From Sodiomyces alkalinus F11 (Eukaryota; Ascomycota; Sordariomycetes; Glomerellales; Plectosphaerellaceae), in NCBI RefSeq assembly GCF_003711515.1, contig NW_021167087.1:1023246-1087245 (forward strand): a DNA stretch of 64,000 bases, read 5' to 3'. The notes below the pieces were generated by a model. It made no database searches, was not told the DNA's origin, and saw nothing but the letters and a program-made list of their open reading frames with translations. Both the position numbers and the translations under genes were made by a program. Shown one piece after another: positions 46,501-58,671 of the stretch. Positions within the stretch are counted from its first letter, which is position 1. Every line of letters begins with the position of its first letter.

Positions 46501-47720
46501 TTTCGGACTTCTACTTCTAGGATTATTTACCTAGGGATATCCGGCAGTTTATACCTACCTATACTATCCATTAACGTACTAAGCCGTGGCACTATAAGCT
46601 ATATAGCGAACTAGCGAGTCTTCTAATACCTTAGCGCCCTTTTATAGAGATATCTATTAACTTTATTATAGGGCTACCGCCGGTTCAAGGCGCGGCTATA
46701 AATAGGAAAAGGGATACTATCCTTATAGTAGTATACCGTCTAACGAAGTACTCTATCTATATCCCTATAAGTAGTGGCCTAACGGCCAAGGGACTTGCTA
46801 AGTCCCTATAGTATTACGTTTTTCGCACTTTTAGCCTACCTAACGGTATTATGTTAGACCGAGGCTTATTATTTATAAGTCGTTTTTAGGTAACCTTATA
46901 TTGGTGCCTTAGCACCACATAACGCCTATCTATAGCGTGGTACCCGTAAACTAACGGATAGACGGAGCGACAGAACTAGAACCTCGAGTACTATCTTCGC
47001 GTCTTCTGCTCGTAGGAATAGGATAACTGGGTTAACCGGCTACCGTTAGCAGAATTCACCTATAATATAGCGTAGCACTCTGCGATACGTTATATTCTAT
47101 TCGATGCCTTAATAGGCTATAACCTAAGGGGACCTAACGAAGTATAGCTTCTAAGGGCAGGCGAGGTCCGCGCCGCCGAAGCCGAGACCCGGGCGGAATA
47201 CCTTATAGCCTAGCGCCGGTCTATTTCGGATCTTATTAAGAGGGCGTAGGCTTCCTACGAACGGTACTATAATAACGGTCATACCCAGCGCTCCTTTAAG
47301 GTAAACGAGTATGTCCTGTTATCCACGAAGAATATCCGATAGAAGAGGCCGTCGAAAAGCTTAGCGATAAGTTTATCAGACTATATAAGGTGACTAAAAT
47401 CGTCGGCACGTATAGCCTGGCCTACTAATTAGAACTGCCGAAGGGTATAAGGATTTATAACGTTTTTCCGGTTTCCCTGCTAGAATTATAGAGGTCCCGT
47501 GATAGGTTATAGCCGGAGCTACCCGTGGTTAACGTCGAACTAGATTCGGATAAGTACGAGGTCGAAGCTATCCTGGCCCACTAATATTAGGGTAAGCGAT
47601 GTTAATACCTGATTAAATAGGCAGGGTATAGCGATAAGGAGAATACCTAGGAGCCGAAACGGAATATCCCCGACGAACTCGTCGACGCCTACTTTAGAGC
47701 GAGACTATCCGAGAACTAAG
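43600..47720 (+). pseudogene. Element D pol: protease, RT, RNase H, integrase, chromodomain
   Basis: Plus-strand reading: protease-like LLNGGADINVLDRSLL (about 43.71 kb, Asn for the usual Ser/Thr region); RT from 44.46 kb with [38 protein letters not shown] and MVYLDNILIYS (the YxDD block with Asn for the second Asp); RNase H with APVLQHFNPALP and SRKLRRAKLNYSIPDSEL. Integrase from 46.43 kb has GHNRVIRTIKRI, YRLTKYSIYIPI and PLAEFTYNIA. The chromodomain near 47.55-47.68 kb has KYEVEAILAH and AGYSDKENT. The coding order and chromodomain identify a Ty3/gypsy chromovirus. Confidence 0.88.
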
Positions 47721-48249
47721 TGGGTTCCTACTCTATTCCTGTAGGGGACCCGATAGGGATAACGTGAGGTCGTTATTATATATTCCCCCCCTACGGACGG
47801 TATTTTTATAAGTAAGACTTACTAGGGACTATATAGGACTATATACTATCCCCGATAAGGACCTAATAGAGGTAAGGGTCCACGAATCGGCTATATTAAC
47901 CTAGTAAAACCCTTTAGTGGGTCGTGGAGATAAATTCTTGGGTAGGGACCCCCCCTTAATCTAGACGGGAACTATATAGGTATTATTGCCTCGGTTACTG
48001 TTTCCTTCCTTTTAAGCGCTTTACTCTTAATCTCTATTTTCCTTTTAGAGGTTATCGCCTCGTTTACTATTCTTCTGCATTTCGGGTGTAACGCCGCCCC
48101 CGACCCCGTTCTTATTCCTTAGGCATAATAGCTTATCGCCCTTAAAGTTTATTTCCCTTTACTATTCCCTTAATTAACCGTTACGATAGGGACACGATTA
48201 TATTATAATAGGAGTATAGTTAGAGACTGTCAGGGTTACGATAAGAATA

Positions 48250-50150
48250 CCCTAAAGCTGGTTAAAAAAAAAAAGGAAAAACCTAACCCGAAGGCTAGTA
48301 AAAAACCTAGAAAAAAAAATAACCGTTCCTCTATATATACTATCACGGCCCCTTTAGGCCGTCCTTAAACCCTACTAACTTATCGTCTAGAGGGGTAGGC
48401 TCCCGCCTAGCCACCTCGCCGTTATTATCCTAAGGCCGAAGAGATAGAGGCGCCTTCGCCTTCTGCTGCTTCTTCTTCTTCTTCCCTAATAAAGGAGTTA
48501 AGGGCGTTAGAGCCTTCTTCCCCTTCTTCACTAATAAGGCCGGCACTATATCGTTATCGTCGGGTATTTCGTAAGAATCCGGGGGACCCTGGGGACCTTA
48601 CGGCACGAAGCCTTGAGATTACGTAGAGCCACCGTTACTAAATATATCGTCGCCTGTAAAGCTAACCCCCGCGGGGGCTAAGGCAGGCCCTAAGGGTGTA
48701 GGCAGGTCTTCCTAGGCCTAAGCCTAGGCTAGGTTAAGAGTAGCTATCTGCTTAAAAGTAGTAGCCGTCCGCTCCTGGGCCGCGAGGTCGCGCTTATATA
48801 ACGTAAGGCGTTATTATTTAATATCGAGGCGTTTCTACTCGACGGCTAAACGCTACTACTATAACCCGACGAATTACTTAAGGATTAACTTTAGACTATT
48901 AAGCCTCTCGTGGATATCTTCCGCCGTTTTCTAACGAGCGTCGGTAACTTTCTTAGCTTAACGCCGAGTAGCTATAGCTTCCTTGGTAGATGACCGGTTA
49001 ACCTTTAGCGTCGCTTAACCTGGAGCCTCTTTAAGGATAACCTGGTATCGAACTGCTATAGCCTAGTATTAGCACTATATAGGATTAGTAAGGGTACTAT
49101 ATAGGATTAACGAAGGGATATAGTAATACTTACGCGGCGACTCTTATTTAGGCCACCTTTATCGATAGCGATAACTAAAACCTTTTATAGCTGCTTAGCA
49201 GTATTCTTACCGGTAATAAGAAGCTATTATATATATTAGACTAATAGGACCACGGAGTAGTCTATAAAGGAAGGGACTATAGGAATTAAGTAGTAATACA
49301 GATATATAAGTTACTACGCGGCACTTTAGGCTATTATACTTAGAGTAATAGTGATACTTATTAGTACGCCGACCGTTATTGGTATATCGATAGGTTATAG
49401 CCTTAATAGTATACGTCTTCTCTGTAAAATTAATCGCTACTAGTTTGCCCGTATAACGTATATAGGGGGCCCTTAGATCCCCGTCTATACTGATATCTAT
49501 TACCCTCTAGCGTGGAGTAACCGACGGCGTAGTAGTCGACGATAACGTAGCCGTAGTAGGAGCAGAAGACTCTAGCGTAGCTAGCTACGGGGCTGACTGC
49601 CTAGCGGACTACGAGGTCGACGCCGTAACCACGATCTTAATCCTCTTAGAGGACCGCGTTATACTCACGGGAGTAGCGGTGCGTTTATTATTATTATCTT
49701 CCTAAGAAGGTATAGTGACTATACTATATCTTATAGTTAGCTAGTATCCTGGACTAGAGACGGGGAAGTATTTATAAGATAGTAGTTAATTAATAGAAGA
49801 CTGTAAGACGTTAGTATATAGTATCTTGGATTAGGGGAAAACTCACGAAGAATAGCACGATCGAAAATTAAGTATAGAAGAGGAAGAAAAGAATAGGAAG
49901 AGGAAATAACGGTAGGTTACGAGATATCCCTAAAAAGCAGTTATATAGGCACCTATTTTTAGTATAAAGAAGGAAGCTACGAAATTCACGGAAGGAGTAA
50001 TATCGGGCCCCACGTGACACTACGCGAGGGAGTCTTTATAGATAGATAAAAGGGATAACCTAGAAGGATAAAGGGCTAAATCCGAAGGGCCGGGAAGGAA
50101 TTACCCTGGAATCTATTAGGAGCCTGACTAGGATATTAGCTTTAGCGGTT
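48250..50150 (-). pseudogene. Degenerate ORF antisense to pol in element D, unknown protein
   Basis: On the minus strand one frame can be followed for most of about 630 codons, through stops of RIP type. Visible pieces, from the N-terminal side: a Ser/Thr-rich part with SITRSSKRIKIVVTAS; VIDISIDGDLRAPYIRYTGK and LVAINFTEKTYTIKAITYRY; a Tyr-rich segment NKYHYYSKYNSLKCRV that may have been Cys-rich; a coiled-coil-like LYKRDLAAQERTATTFKQIA; and a basic KKGKKAL and KKKKKQQKAK tail. I do not recognise it. It lies between chromodomain and 3' LTR, opposite to pol. Confidence 0.55.
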
Positions 50151-50320
50151 TAGCTTTAGTAGTTTTTGGTTTACGGACGAAGGGGGTACGCACCCGGGTT
50201 AGAGCTATAGCCGAGGGAGGCTCCTTATAGGAACCCGGCGGGGACCTATCGGGGTCCCGTTATGGAAGGCTCTGGTTTAGGGCGTTAAAGGGATTTAGAG
50301 ACGGGCGCGGAGGCTAAGTA

Positions 50321-50472
50321 GCGGAGGAGCCTCCCCTTTAGATAGGGAGGCCAGCGATTAATCTGATTCTTTAGCTATACTCACGTTTAGACCCTATTAT
50401 AATCCTATCGTGATTATACCTGGTTTCTTGCTTGACCCTACCTTTTCACTCTTTACGACTACCCATTTAACA
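50321..50472 (+). repeat. Element D 3' LTR (only 152 bp matches the 5' LTR)
   Basis: Matches 41923-42074 without length change and ends TTTAACA, followed by the AGTAG duplication. The 202 bp expected upstream do not resemble 41721-41922. Confidence 0.75.
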
Positions 50473-50474
50473 AG

Positions 50475-50960
50475 TAGTAAAGGGAACCACTATCCTCTTA
50501 GCCGTGAAACCCGAGCTTTAATACCGCGATAACCTTCCTAACGATTACTAGTCGGCGTAGGCGACTATACTAACCTATACCGATGCTAACCGTTCTTAAC
50601 GATTGCTAAAGGGCGTAGGATAGCGCCTATACTATCCTGTATACTAGCGTCCTCCATGAAACTAGAGTCCCGATAAAAATATAGAGTACTAACCTAATCG
50701 CCTCCTTTTTACTAGGTTTAGGCATGGAGTATACTAAGGATTCTATAGTTATTAGGTAAGCGTAGGAATAACGCCTATACTACCGGTATAAGCACCTACT
50801 ATAGATCCTTAGCTCTAGTATAATACTAATCTTCCTAATAATCGCTAGTCGGCGTAGGCGACTATACTAACCTGCACCGACGCTAACCGTTCTAGATCGC
50901 TAAAGGGCGTAGGATAGCGACTATTATCCTATATACTAGCGTCCTCCGTAGAACCCGAGC
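50475..50960. repeat. Tandem internal repeat of element B
   Basis: Counterpart of 33440-33980 in element A, with the same two-copy arrangement. Confidence 0.7.
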
Positions 50961-52759
50961 TATAGTAAAGAACCACGGGACGTACTAATTCCCCCCCTTT
51001 TTTACCGTGGTATCGAGCTACTCGATAATTTCCCCTTTCCCCCCCCATTTTACCGTAGCACCGAGCTACTCGATAATCCCCCCCCCTTTTTTCTTTCCCC
51101 TTTTCCCGCGGAGTATAAGGGGAGCTAGCCTCCCCTTACCGTAACCTTCCTTTTACCTGTATTTCGCGGAGAACGTTTTCCTCCTAACACGGCTCGCCTT
51201 TATCTAACTAGCTAAACGTGCCGAGAATATCCGAGGCTAGCGGCGTAATAACCCTAAGAGGAAAAGTATAGAACTAATATCCGTGCGAGACGCTATATAT
51301 CCTAAGGCCTAGGGGTATATCCTAATCTTTATCGGATTTACTTAAGGCCCCTCGGTTATCCTCCCTATTAGAGGGGGGGCTTCCCTTTATTCTACTAGCC
51401 TTTATCGGGTTTACCCGAGGTTTCCTCGGCTTTCCTCCCTATTAGAGGGAGGGCTTCCCTACGGTAGACTCGCCTTTAACCGTGACCGATAAGTTTACTA
51501 AGACTACTTATACCGCCGTGTCTATTATCTCCGACCAGGACCCTATCTCGGACTTCGGAAAGATACCGTAGAATACCGTGGTACCCTGGATAGCTAGACG
51601 GCCGGCCGAAGTGGAAGAACTAAACGGTAAGATCTTTATTAGTATATTCCTCGCCGAGAACCTAAAGGTTTTATAGATAAGGACTATCGTTTAACCGTAG
51701 TTTACCTTAGCGGCGACTTATAGTATAACCTATACGAGTATCGCGGTTTACTATTAATTCCTTACCCGCCTATAGTATACCGTTAGTCGTCGCTCTATAT
51801 CGTGGTTTACTATCTCCCCTAAACGTATCTCCGTCGTTTTTATAACGAATACGCCTTTTATTTCCTTTCTTTCCTTTCTATTCCGTTATACTAGTTATTC
51901 GCTCCCTATCGCTACCTAGCGGTTTACCTACTCCTTTCCTTTTAATGTTTTTTTTTATTCCCTTTTTCCCGTTCTTTTCTTTTATTTCCCTTCTTCCTTT
52001 TCTATCGTGAATACTATCGCCGCTAGAGGACGCCCGTGGGATATAGGGCTTATATCGTCCGGGGTAGATATTTAGGGATATTAGTTTATAACTAAGCGGA
52101 TGCCGGAAGAAGCTATAAAGGCGTAGGAGCTAATTAACGGATTAACTTCTTTAAGGTTTAGATAAAGACCTTAGTTAATCTAAGGATAGCCTTAAAGAAG
52201 ACGGAGGTTTTAAGGGTGCTATAGCCGGGTAATACTACGACTAGGAGACGATAAAGAACTATAGAAGACTCGGCGGAACCAGAAAAACGTTAAAGTATTA
52301 TAAGGCGCGCTAGTAACGCGACGCGATATAAGAGGACCGTTATAGCCGCCTTAGGTAACGACTATAAATACTAGGGAATACTAGGGAATAGTAAGAATAG
52401 AAGGACTATAGCCTATACATGCTTTCTATTAGCCGCCGTAATAACCACGGTTACCACGGCGCTCTACGTAATACTAGGAAAGATAATATCGCTCCTATAG
52501 CGTTCGCCTTTTATTCCTTTTCCTTTCCTACTTATTACTACCGCGATTATGTATATCGCTAACGTAGTTTATTATTAGTTCTTAAATCGTCTATTATCGT
52601 TCCTATAGTATTCTATTCACTATTCTTATCGTCTTAGTACGTATACCCTATTTAACCTGTCTTACCTTCCTTATACTACCGCGACGTCCTACGTACTTCG
52701 TGGTATAAGCTCCTACGTTATACTAACTATCTAAGGACTTAGTATATCGTGATACCTTC

Positions 52760-54310
52760 GATAGAGCCTTTAGGAACGCTAAGAAGCCGGGTTAGGGCTT
52801 TACTAAAGAAGGATACTTTTATACGGTTACCCTCTACGGAGGGGAAGAATGCCTGGAGAACGAGCTGCCCTCTCTCGGGGCACGTTTCGCCGTCTAGAAA
52901 GAATCCTATCCGGCTAAGATTAAGGAATTCCGTAGATACGCGGAGGTATAAGATTACGACGAACCGGATACGCGAGACCTTGACCGTCTTATTCGTCCCC
53001 CACGATTACCCGAAGCTAAACCTCGTGGTTATTAAAGAGGAAGCGCGTGAAATCGCCCGGTATATCCTATAGCCCGAGTACGTGCTCGAGATTAATAAGG
53101 ACCTTAATTCGTGGGAATAGCCGGACGGGTCGTTTAAGGAATATATTATAGCATAAGACCCCGACGCCCCCCGTAACTATACGGGAAAATATATTAAAAC
53201 GCCGTAATTAACCCGTTTTACTAATACGGACTCCCCCGCCGTTAGGTCTAGCTAACGAACGACTACGTTTATCGACCTAGAATCCGAGGCTAAGGTTATA
53301 AACGCCATAGCGTTATCCGCTAATACTCCCCGGGGTAAGACCCTAAAGAAGCTAGCGAGCTCGATAGTCCTAGGCTTTATACTCTAGTATATACGGGACT
53401 ATATATACCTATCTAAGGCTATATACGATATAATTACTATAGAAGCCTAAGGAACTATACTGTATATAGATCTTAAGACTAATATAGGCTAGTATATAAA
53501 GTAAGCTAACGTGATAAATAAGCTTATCCGTAAATTTATCTATAGGCTACCCACGGAAAAGGCTAAGGAACCCGCCCGTATTATACCCACCGTCTAAGAG
53601 TTCCTCGCTATAGTTCGTACTAGGGAAGAACCGTTGCTTACGCTATCCACTAAACACGCGGCGCCGTTAGATACGGATAAATAGCCAGCTAAACGCGTGA
53701 TTAGTTCTATAGATATAGAAAGGGCTCTATAAGATATCGTTAAGAATATAGCTAGCCGTCTTCGTATCGCGGGCTTAGAGCCCGCGGAAGAATCGGTCTT
53801 TAAAGACGATTAGACCGTTAGTATTATCCGTTAGCGCGACCACGCCATCGCTCTGCCTATCCTAACAGCTAAGTTTATACTCGCTTCGCTTAGGGACAGA
53901 GCCGCCGAGAATAACGCGTGGAATACCGCGGATCTACCGTTAATCCTAACGCTATAGCGTATAGGACGTATAGTGACTATCGCTCCCTTTACCGATAACG
54001 GCTAGCTTACTAACGCGCACCAGGATATACTAGTGAATTTACTAACCTCTAACGCCGAGAAAGTAATCACTATCGTCCGCTACTACGTTATATTATAAGC
54101 CGCGTAGGCTAATCGTGTAACCTCCCGCCTAAAGGAAATCTATACCGGCGATAGGGCCGAGCCTAAGGCCCGCGCCGCGGGGATTACTATAGATAAGGCC
54201 GCTCTAGTCCTAAATACGCCGCTAGACTAATAGGGTATTCCGATAGCTAGACCTTAACCCGTTAGCGATAACGACGAAATTATTATACTAGACTAACTAT
54301 AAGGCTAGAG
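52760..54310 (+). pseudogene. Element B ORF: diverged relative of the element A protein
   Basis: Near 52.8-52.95 kb the plus strand reads GYFYTVTLYGGEECLENELP, which parallels GYFRTL...LYGGEELIIDGLL of element A. After an apparent frame change the frame continues to about 54.3 kb with RIP stops. It includes IALSANTPRGKTLKKLASSI and DHAIALPILTAKFILASLRD, which parallels the A segment GYAIGIPAVAARFAKD, and a C-terminal part with LTSNAEKVITIVRYY that parallels LTDNRELAENIVKHY. The open frame 52749-53072 is a fragment. Family unknown. Confidence 0.6.
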
Positions 54311-54731
54311 TGTATAGGCACTAGGACCGAAGGAGCTTTACCAGGGAACACGGTAAGATACAATAGAGGGTTTAGTATATTCTTTTTTTTTTCTTTTATC
54401 CGTGTGTTAGCTTTTGCCTTAGCTTTAGTCGGGACACGCCCGCGTATATACTAATCGTTTAGAGAAATTAAACGCCGAATACTATTATTAGGTAATAGAG
54501 GCCGCGGTGTTAGTATATTTATTGTCTTTTTTTCTCTCTTTTTCGCTCGGCTAGGTAATAGATAGTAACGGCGACGGTCGCTATTAAGGCACTGCCGCGT
54601 AATAATATTTTCTTTCTATTCTCCCTAACTACACCGCGGTTTATTAGTATAACTGTAACGCGCTTCAAGTAAGGCTATCGTAGTAACCGGGGAAAGCCCG
54701 CGGGATATAGGGCTTTATTGCCCGGGGTATT

Positions 54732-55093
54732 TAATACGCCCTAGATTTCACCGGGAATACTAGGTCGTACTACGGAGTACCCTAACGGTACTATAGCTTA
54801 TACTATAGCACCTATAGGGTATACTATAGGCACCTTTAGGGTATACTATAGCTTCCCTAGGGTATAATGAGTGAATACCGGGGAATCCCCCGGGCTCCTA
54901 TACGTAGAAGCCGAGGATTCTACGGGGTTTCCCCGTGGATACTTAAGTCCCGGGGGCGCGCGCCCCCTTAGCTTAGAGAAGATATCTTTATTACACCGTA
55001 TTTTCTGTACCTAAAGGTTACCCCTCGAGAAAAAGCCTGGCTTATAGGTCTTATAGTACTAGCTGGCCAGGGATTTGCCAGTCAGGCATATTA
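54732..55093 (+). repeat. Element B LTR (right)
   Basis: 362 bp, the same length as 41143-41504; followed by GTCTT. Confidence 0.88.
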
Positions 55094-58000
55094 GTCTTCC
55101 CCTAAGCACGTTAATCTATAATTCGGGCGCTAACCTTTATTATATCCTTAGTCTATATACTCTGCTTATATTAATACGTGGTTACCTTAGGGTCGATATT
55201 AGTTTAAGATCTAGACGTTAAGGGCTAGTTAATACTATAACCTAGATTAGGAGTAGTTAGTTTCTATGCCTTAGTCTACGTACTCCTCGCTCCTCTTTAG
55301 TGCTCCGGATTATCTATATTAAGATCTAGTATATATAGCCTTAGCGTATTAATAGTAGTGTCTCCTTCGAGTGCCGTAGTATATATAGACGATAGCTTAA
55401 TTAAGAGTTCCTCCTATTACTACGGCCCGGCGCCTTAGTCCTGGTTATTCTAGCTTAGCGGATTAGGTATAGCGCATAGAGTTTAGAGTCCTATTAGCGC
55501 GGGCGGTTCGGGTAGCCTATCGTGGCCGTTAGTAGTTACGTCGGTATCTAATAGTTCCGGCGTCTCTAGAATAGTACTAGCTACTCCTACCCCCGAGTCT
55601 AAACCCGTAAACTCTATTTAATCTTTAGAAAGTGCGCTACTAGATAGGCCGGCGGGCGGTTCGGCTTATAGGATAAATTCGGTATCGTTATCTTCGTAGT
55701 CTTCGTAGGTTATAAGCTAGTTCCTCGCCTCCGCCTCTATAATCTACTCTGCTTTTTCGAGCTTCGAGTTATAGAATACCCGCTTATTAAACTACACATT
55801 ACGCGTCGTTATAACCTTCTAAAGCTATAGGATCTATATTCTATAGATATTATAGGTAACGTATCCTATAAGATACCTAATATAGCCCCTCGGTTAAATC
55901 TTATATATCTTTCTCTCCCTCCTAGCCTCCCTATTCCTATCTAAGGGATAGGCGCGGTAACTATAGGTATAAATACCACTCTAATCTAGCCGTAGGTCGG
56001 CGGAATACTCTCTTATCTTAAACGGCGTATACTTTTTAAACTATAAGTCTAGTACCTCTATTAGAGACTTTTAACCTAGGCGCTACGATAGACTTATATT
56101 ATAAAGTTACGCCGCTACTCTTATACTCTCCGGCTACATAAAACCTAGAAGACCTGCGCCGTTTAGTATAGCGTTAGACTTTATAACGATAGCTTATCCT
56201 GCCTTCTTAATAGTACTATTCGGTTTATAGGTATATAGAGGCGCGATCTTTATATCGATACCCTTTATGCTCGCCTATAGCTAGGTCCGCGAATCCCCTA
56301 CTATATACACGATTAAAGGCTTATTATCACTATATATCTTATAGACGTATAGGTTAAACTAACGCGTAACCTATCTTTCGAACGCTTTAAGGGCGTTATA
56401 GACCGTAACGCTATTTTTCGACGCTAAAGGCAGTATATAAATCTAACCGCTATACTCCTCCTTAATAATAAGGAGATAACGTATACCGTTATAACTCTCC
56501 GGTAATTCCTATAGGTCCTAATAAATACGCTAGAATAGCCTAAGTAAGTGGTAATCTAATAGTCGATAAGACACGACCTAATAAACCTATATTCGAGTAT
56601 AGGTCTTACACTTAATCCGCTTAGTGCCTTATATTAGCACGTTCCGGGCGTTACGAATTAGTGCTCGGAGAGCTTCTAGTCCTAGGTAGCCGGCCCTTAG
56701 GTGCTATAGCCTCTTTTCGTTAACACGAGGATAAGGGGAATCTTAAGATAGTCGAAATAGCTTTAGAAGCGGCGCTCTTATCGGTTAATCGATAGCTACT
56801 ATTAGTATATGGATATAATCGTAGCTTACGGGAATCACGCCTTATAGTATTAGTTAAATATACGGGTAAGATGAAGAAAAGGATAAAATTAGTTTATATT
56901 AAAGAATAGTTATATTAAAGCGTCGTAATAGCTTTAATAAAACTATACTCTTATCCGCTATTCTGTATCGTAGTAAGCAGTTATATCCCGAATACTAGAT
57001 CCTAACCTTATATAATAAAGCTTCCGAGATAATATTCGTGTAAAATCCCTCCACCACGATAACGTCGTTAAGCTCTAAGTTAAGTTTCGGAGCACCTAAT
57101 AGTCCATTAAGAAGGCCCTTAAAGATCCGTTTACCTTTACTAATAATAGAGAATTATATAGTACCGGATTTAATAATACTATTTATTAGGATAAAAGATC
57201 CGGGAATAAGCAGGTCGATTAAATTAACTAAATATATCGCGCCGTAGTTATCTAAAAGGGTGCTATATAAGAGCGGGTAAGCGCTAGATCGTAACGCCGC
57301 GTAAATACCGGGAACTTCCCCTATATCGTAAACAAGGGTTAGATCTAAGATAGTTATAATAACCTTTAAGGGGTATCCGTTACCCTTATCGCTACTCTTA
57401 CTGGCGCTTCCCTATCCCTTCTTTAATAGGGTTTCTAATAGACTTTTCCACTTTTATTACTATAGCTCTTTCCGGATTTATTCGATACAATTATCGCTTA
57501 TCTACACAGATAGCTACTACTCGTATTTACCTATAAGAGTATACTCTACTCTATTATAGAGCTCCGGCTTCCACGAATAGGTCCTATTATAGGGGTATTT
57601 ATACCCCTTGCCCTTGCCTTTCTTTCCTTTTCCACTACTATCGTCGTCTTTATCGGAGCGGTCGCCTAGGGTAGCGTAAACGCCGTGCTTAGTTCTATTA
57701 AGGCTAGGAGCGCTTATAATCGCGTTAAATTCGCGGCCGTATATCAGGATATCATTAATTGCTTCGTCCTTATTCTCCTTATGGATTAATTTGTAGAACT
57801 TAGCCTCTGTCTAAGCCGGGGTAAAACGCTGCCTAACTACGATGAGGAAGTTACGGGTAGCTATAGAACCCTGAACGTTATTAACTTTATACTAATAATA
57901 GCGCCGGATAAGAGTATTCCACTCCGTATACCACGCTACTACCTTTATATTAGCTCTTCGGGTATTCTAAAGGTGCTTATCGTATACTCGATAAACCTCC

Positions 58001-58650
58001 TTAGCTAAAAATAATACGGTAGGAGCGAAGTATTTCTTTAATTCCTTTATCACTTATCGTATCGTGAAGTAACGGTTTTATTTCCCCTCTTCGTAGCTAG
58101 GGTACTTCTTAATAGCTTCCTCGACGGCTTATTAATAGGTAAAGGTTTCGATAGTCGCTTTAAGTATATAATTAGCTTTATTAAGCGCCTTAATCGATCG
58201 GGCGAGCTTTTAATTATATACCGTAACCTTATAGCCTTTTAGCTTAGCGAGCTCGATTAGTTCTAATATAGTAAAAGGGGTTAGTACCCCGTTAATAACC
58301 TAGGTGTGTTTTTCGCATAGCTAATCGATAGATATAGGTATAACGTACTCGGGTCGGTTATTTAGCTACTCCGGCCCGTTAGGGTTAAGTAAGGCCTAGA
58401 CCTCTATACCCTATGTATATAACTTAATATAGAAGATCTAATCGGCCTATTACCTAGTAGACTCTAGCCGCGGTATACCGAGCGTTTCGGCGGTGACTTT
58501 AAGCTTCGGGGATATAGTTTATAGTAGGGGTTTAGCGAATAAGGGCTTTTCTAAGCGAGAGAGTAGGGTAGATACTCCTTAATTAGCTACGGAAGCACAC
58601 GTAAAATAAATAAACGTAGATAATAGATTAGCAGGAAGTTACTGGTTACT
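55094..58650 (-). pseudogene. Copia gag, protease and integrase remnant
   Basis: Minus-strand reading from the right. A degenerate gag ends in a knuckle-like YKYPYNRTYSWKPELYNRV (57.6-57.54 kb; Cys and His turned to Tyr). A protease-like region with LDNYGAIYLVNLIDLLIPGS follows near 57.2 kb. The integrase core at 56.4-56.1 kb has LKAFERQVTR, FNLYVYKIYSDNKPLIVY, SIKGIDIKIAPLYTYKPNST and PESIRVAA, typical of copia integrase. The frame stops at insertion B; RT resumes at 41137. Confidence 0.82.
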
Positions 58651-58671
58651 GCTATTACCCGGGCTTATAAG

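Larger units (their letters stand above)
41721..50472 (+). mobile_element. Gypsy chromovirus D, nested in element B
   Basis: 8,752 bp flanked by AGTAG on both sides (41716-41720, 50473-50477). The undisturbed junction is visible in element A (about 33455-33475), which serves as the empty site. The plus strand carries gag with zinc knuckle, protease, RT, RNase H, integrase and chromodomain; then 2.5 kb with a minus-strand degenerate ORF; then the right LTR. It is RIP-mutated and is the youngest insertion in the nest. Confidence 0.87.
41143..55093 (+). mobile_element. LTR element B, same family as A, interrupted by gypsy D
   Basis: 13,951 bp with equal 362-bp LTRs (41143-41504, 54732-55093) and a perfect GTCTT duplication. 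It sits inside copia pol between integrase and RT. Without element D and its duplication it is 5,194 bp, close to element A. It shares with A the second half of the LTR, the internal repeats and a plus-strand ORF, but has no pol. Confidence 0.87.

Noticed and set aside
52749..53072. 107-codon ORF in the AT-rich block
   Set aside because: It starts at GTG, overlaps the degenerate element B ORF in another frame, and its right end is part of that ORF.
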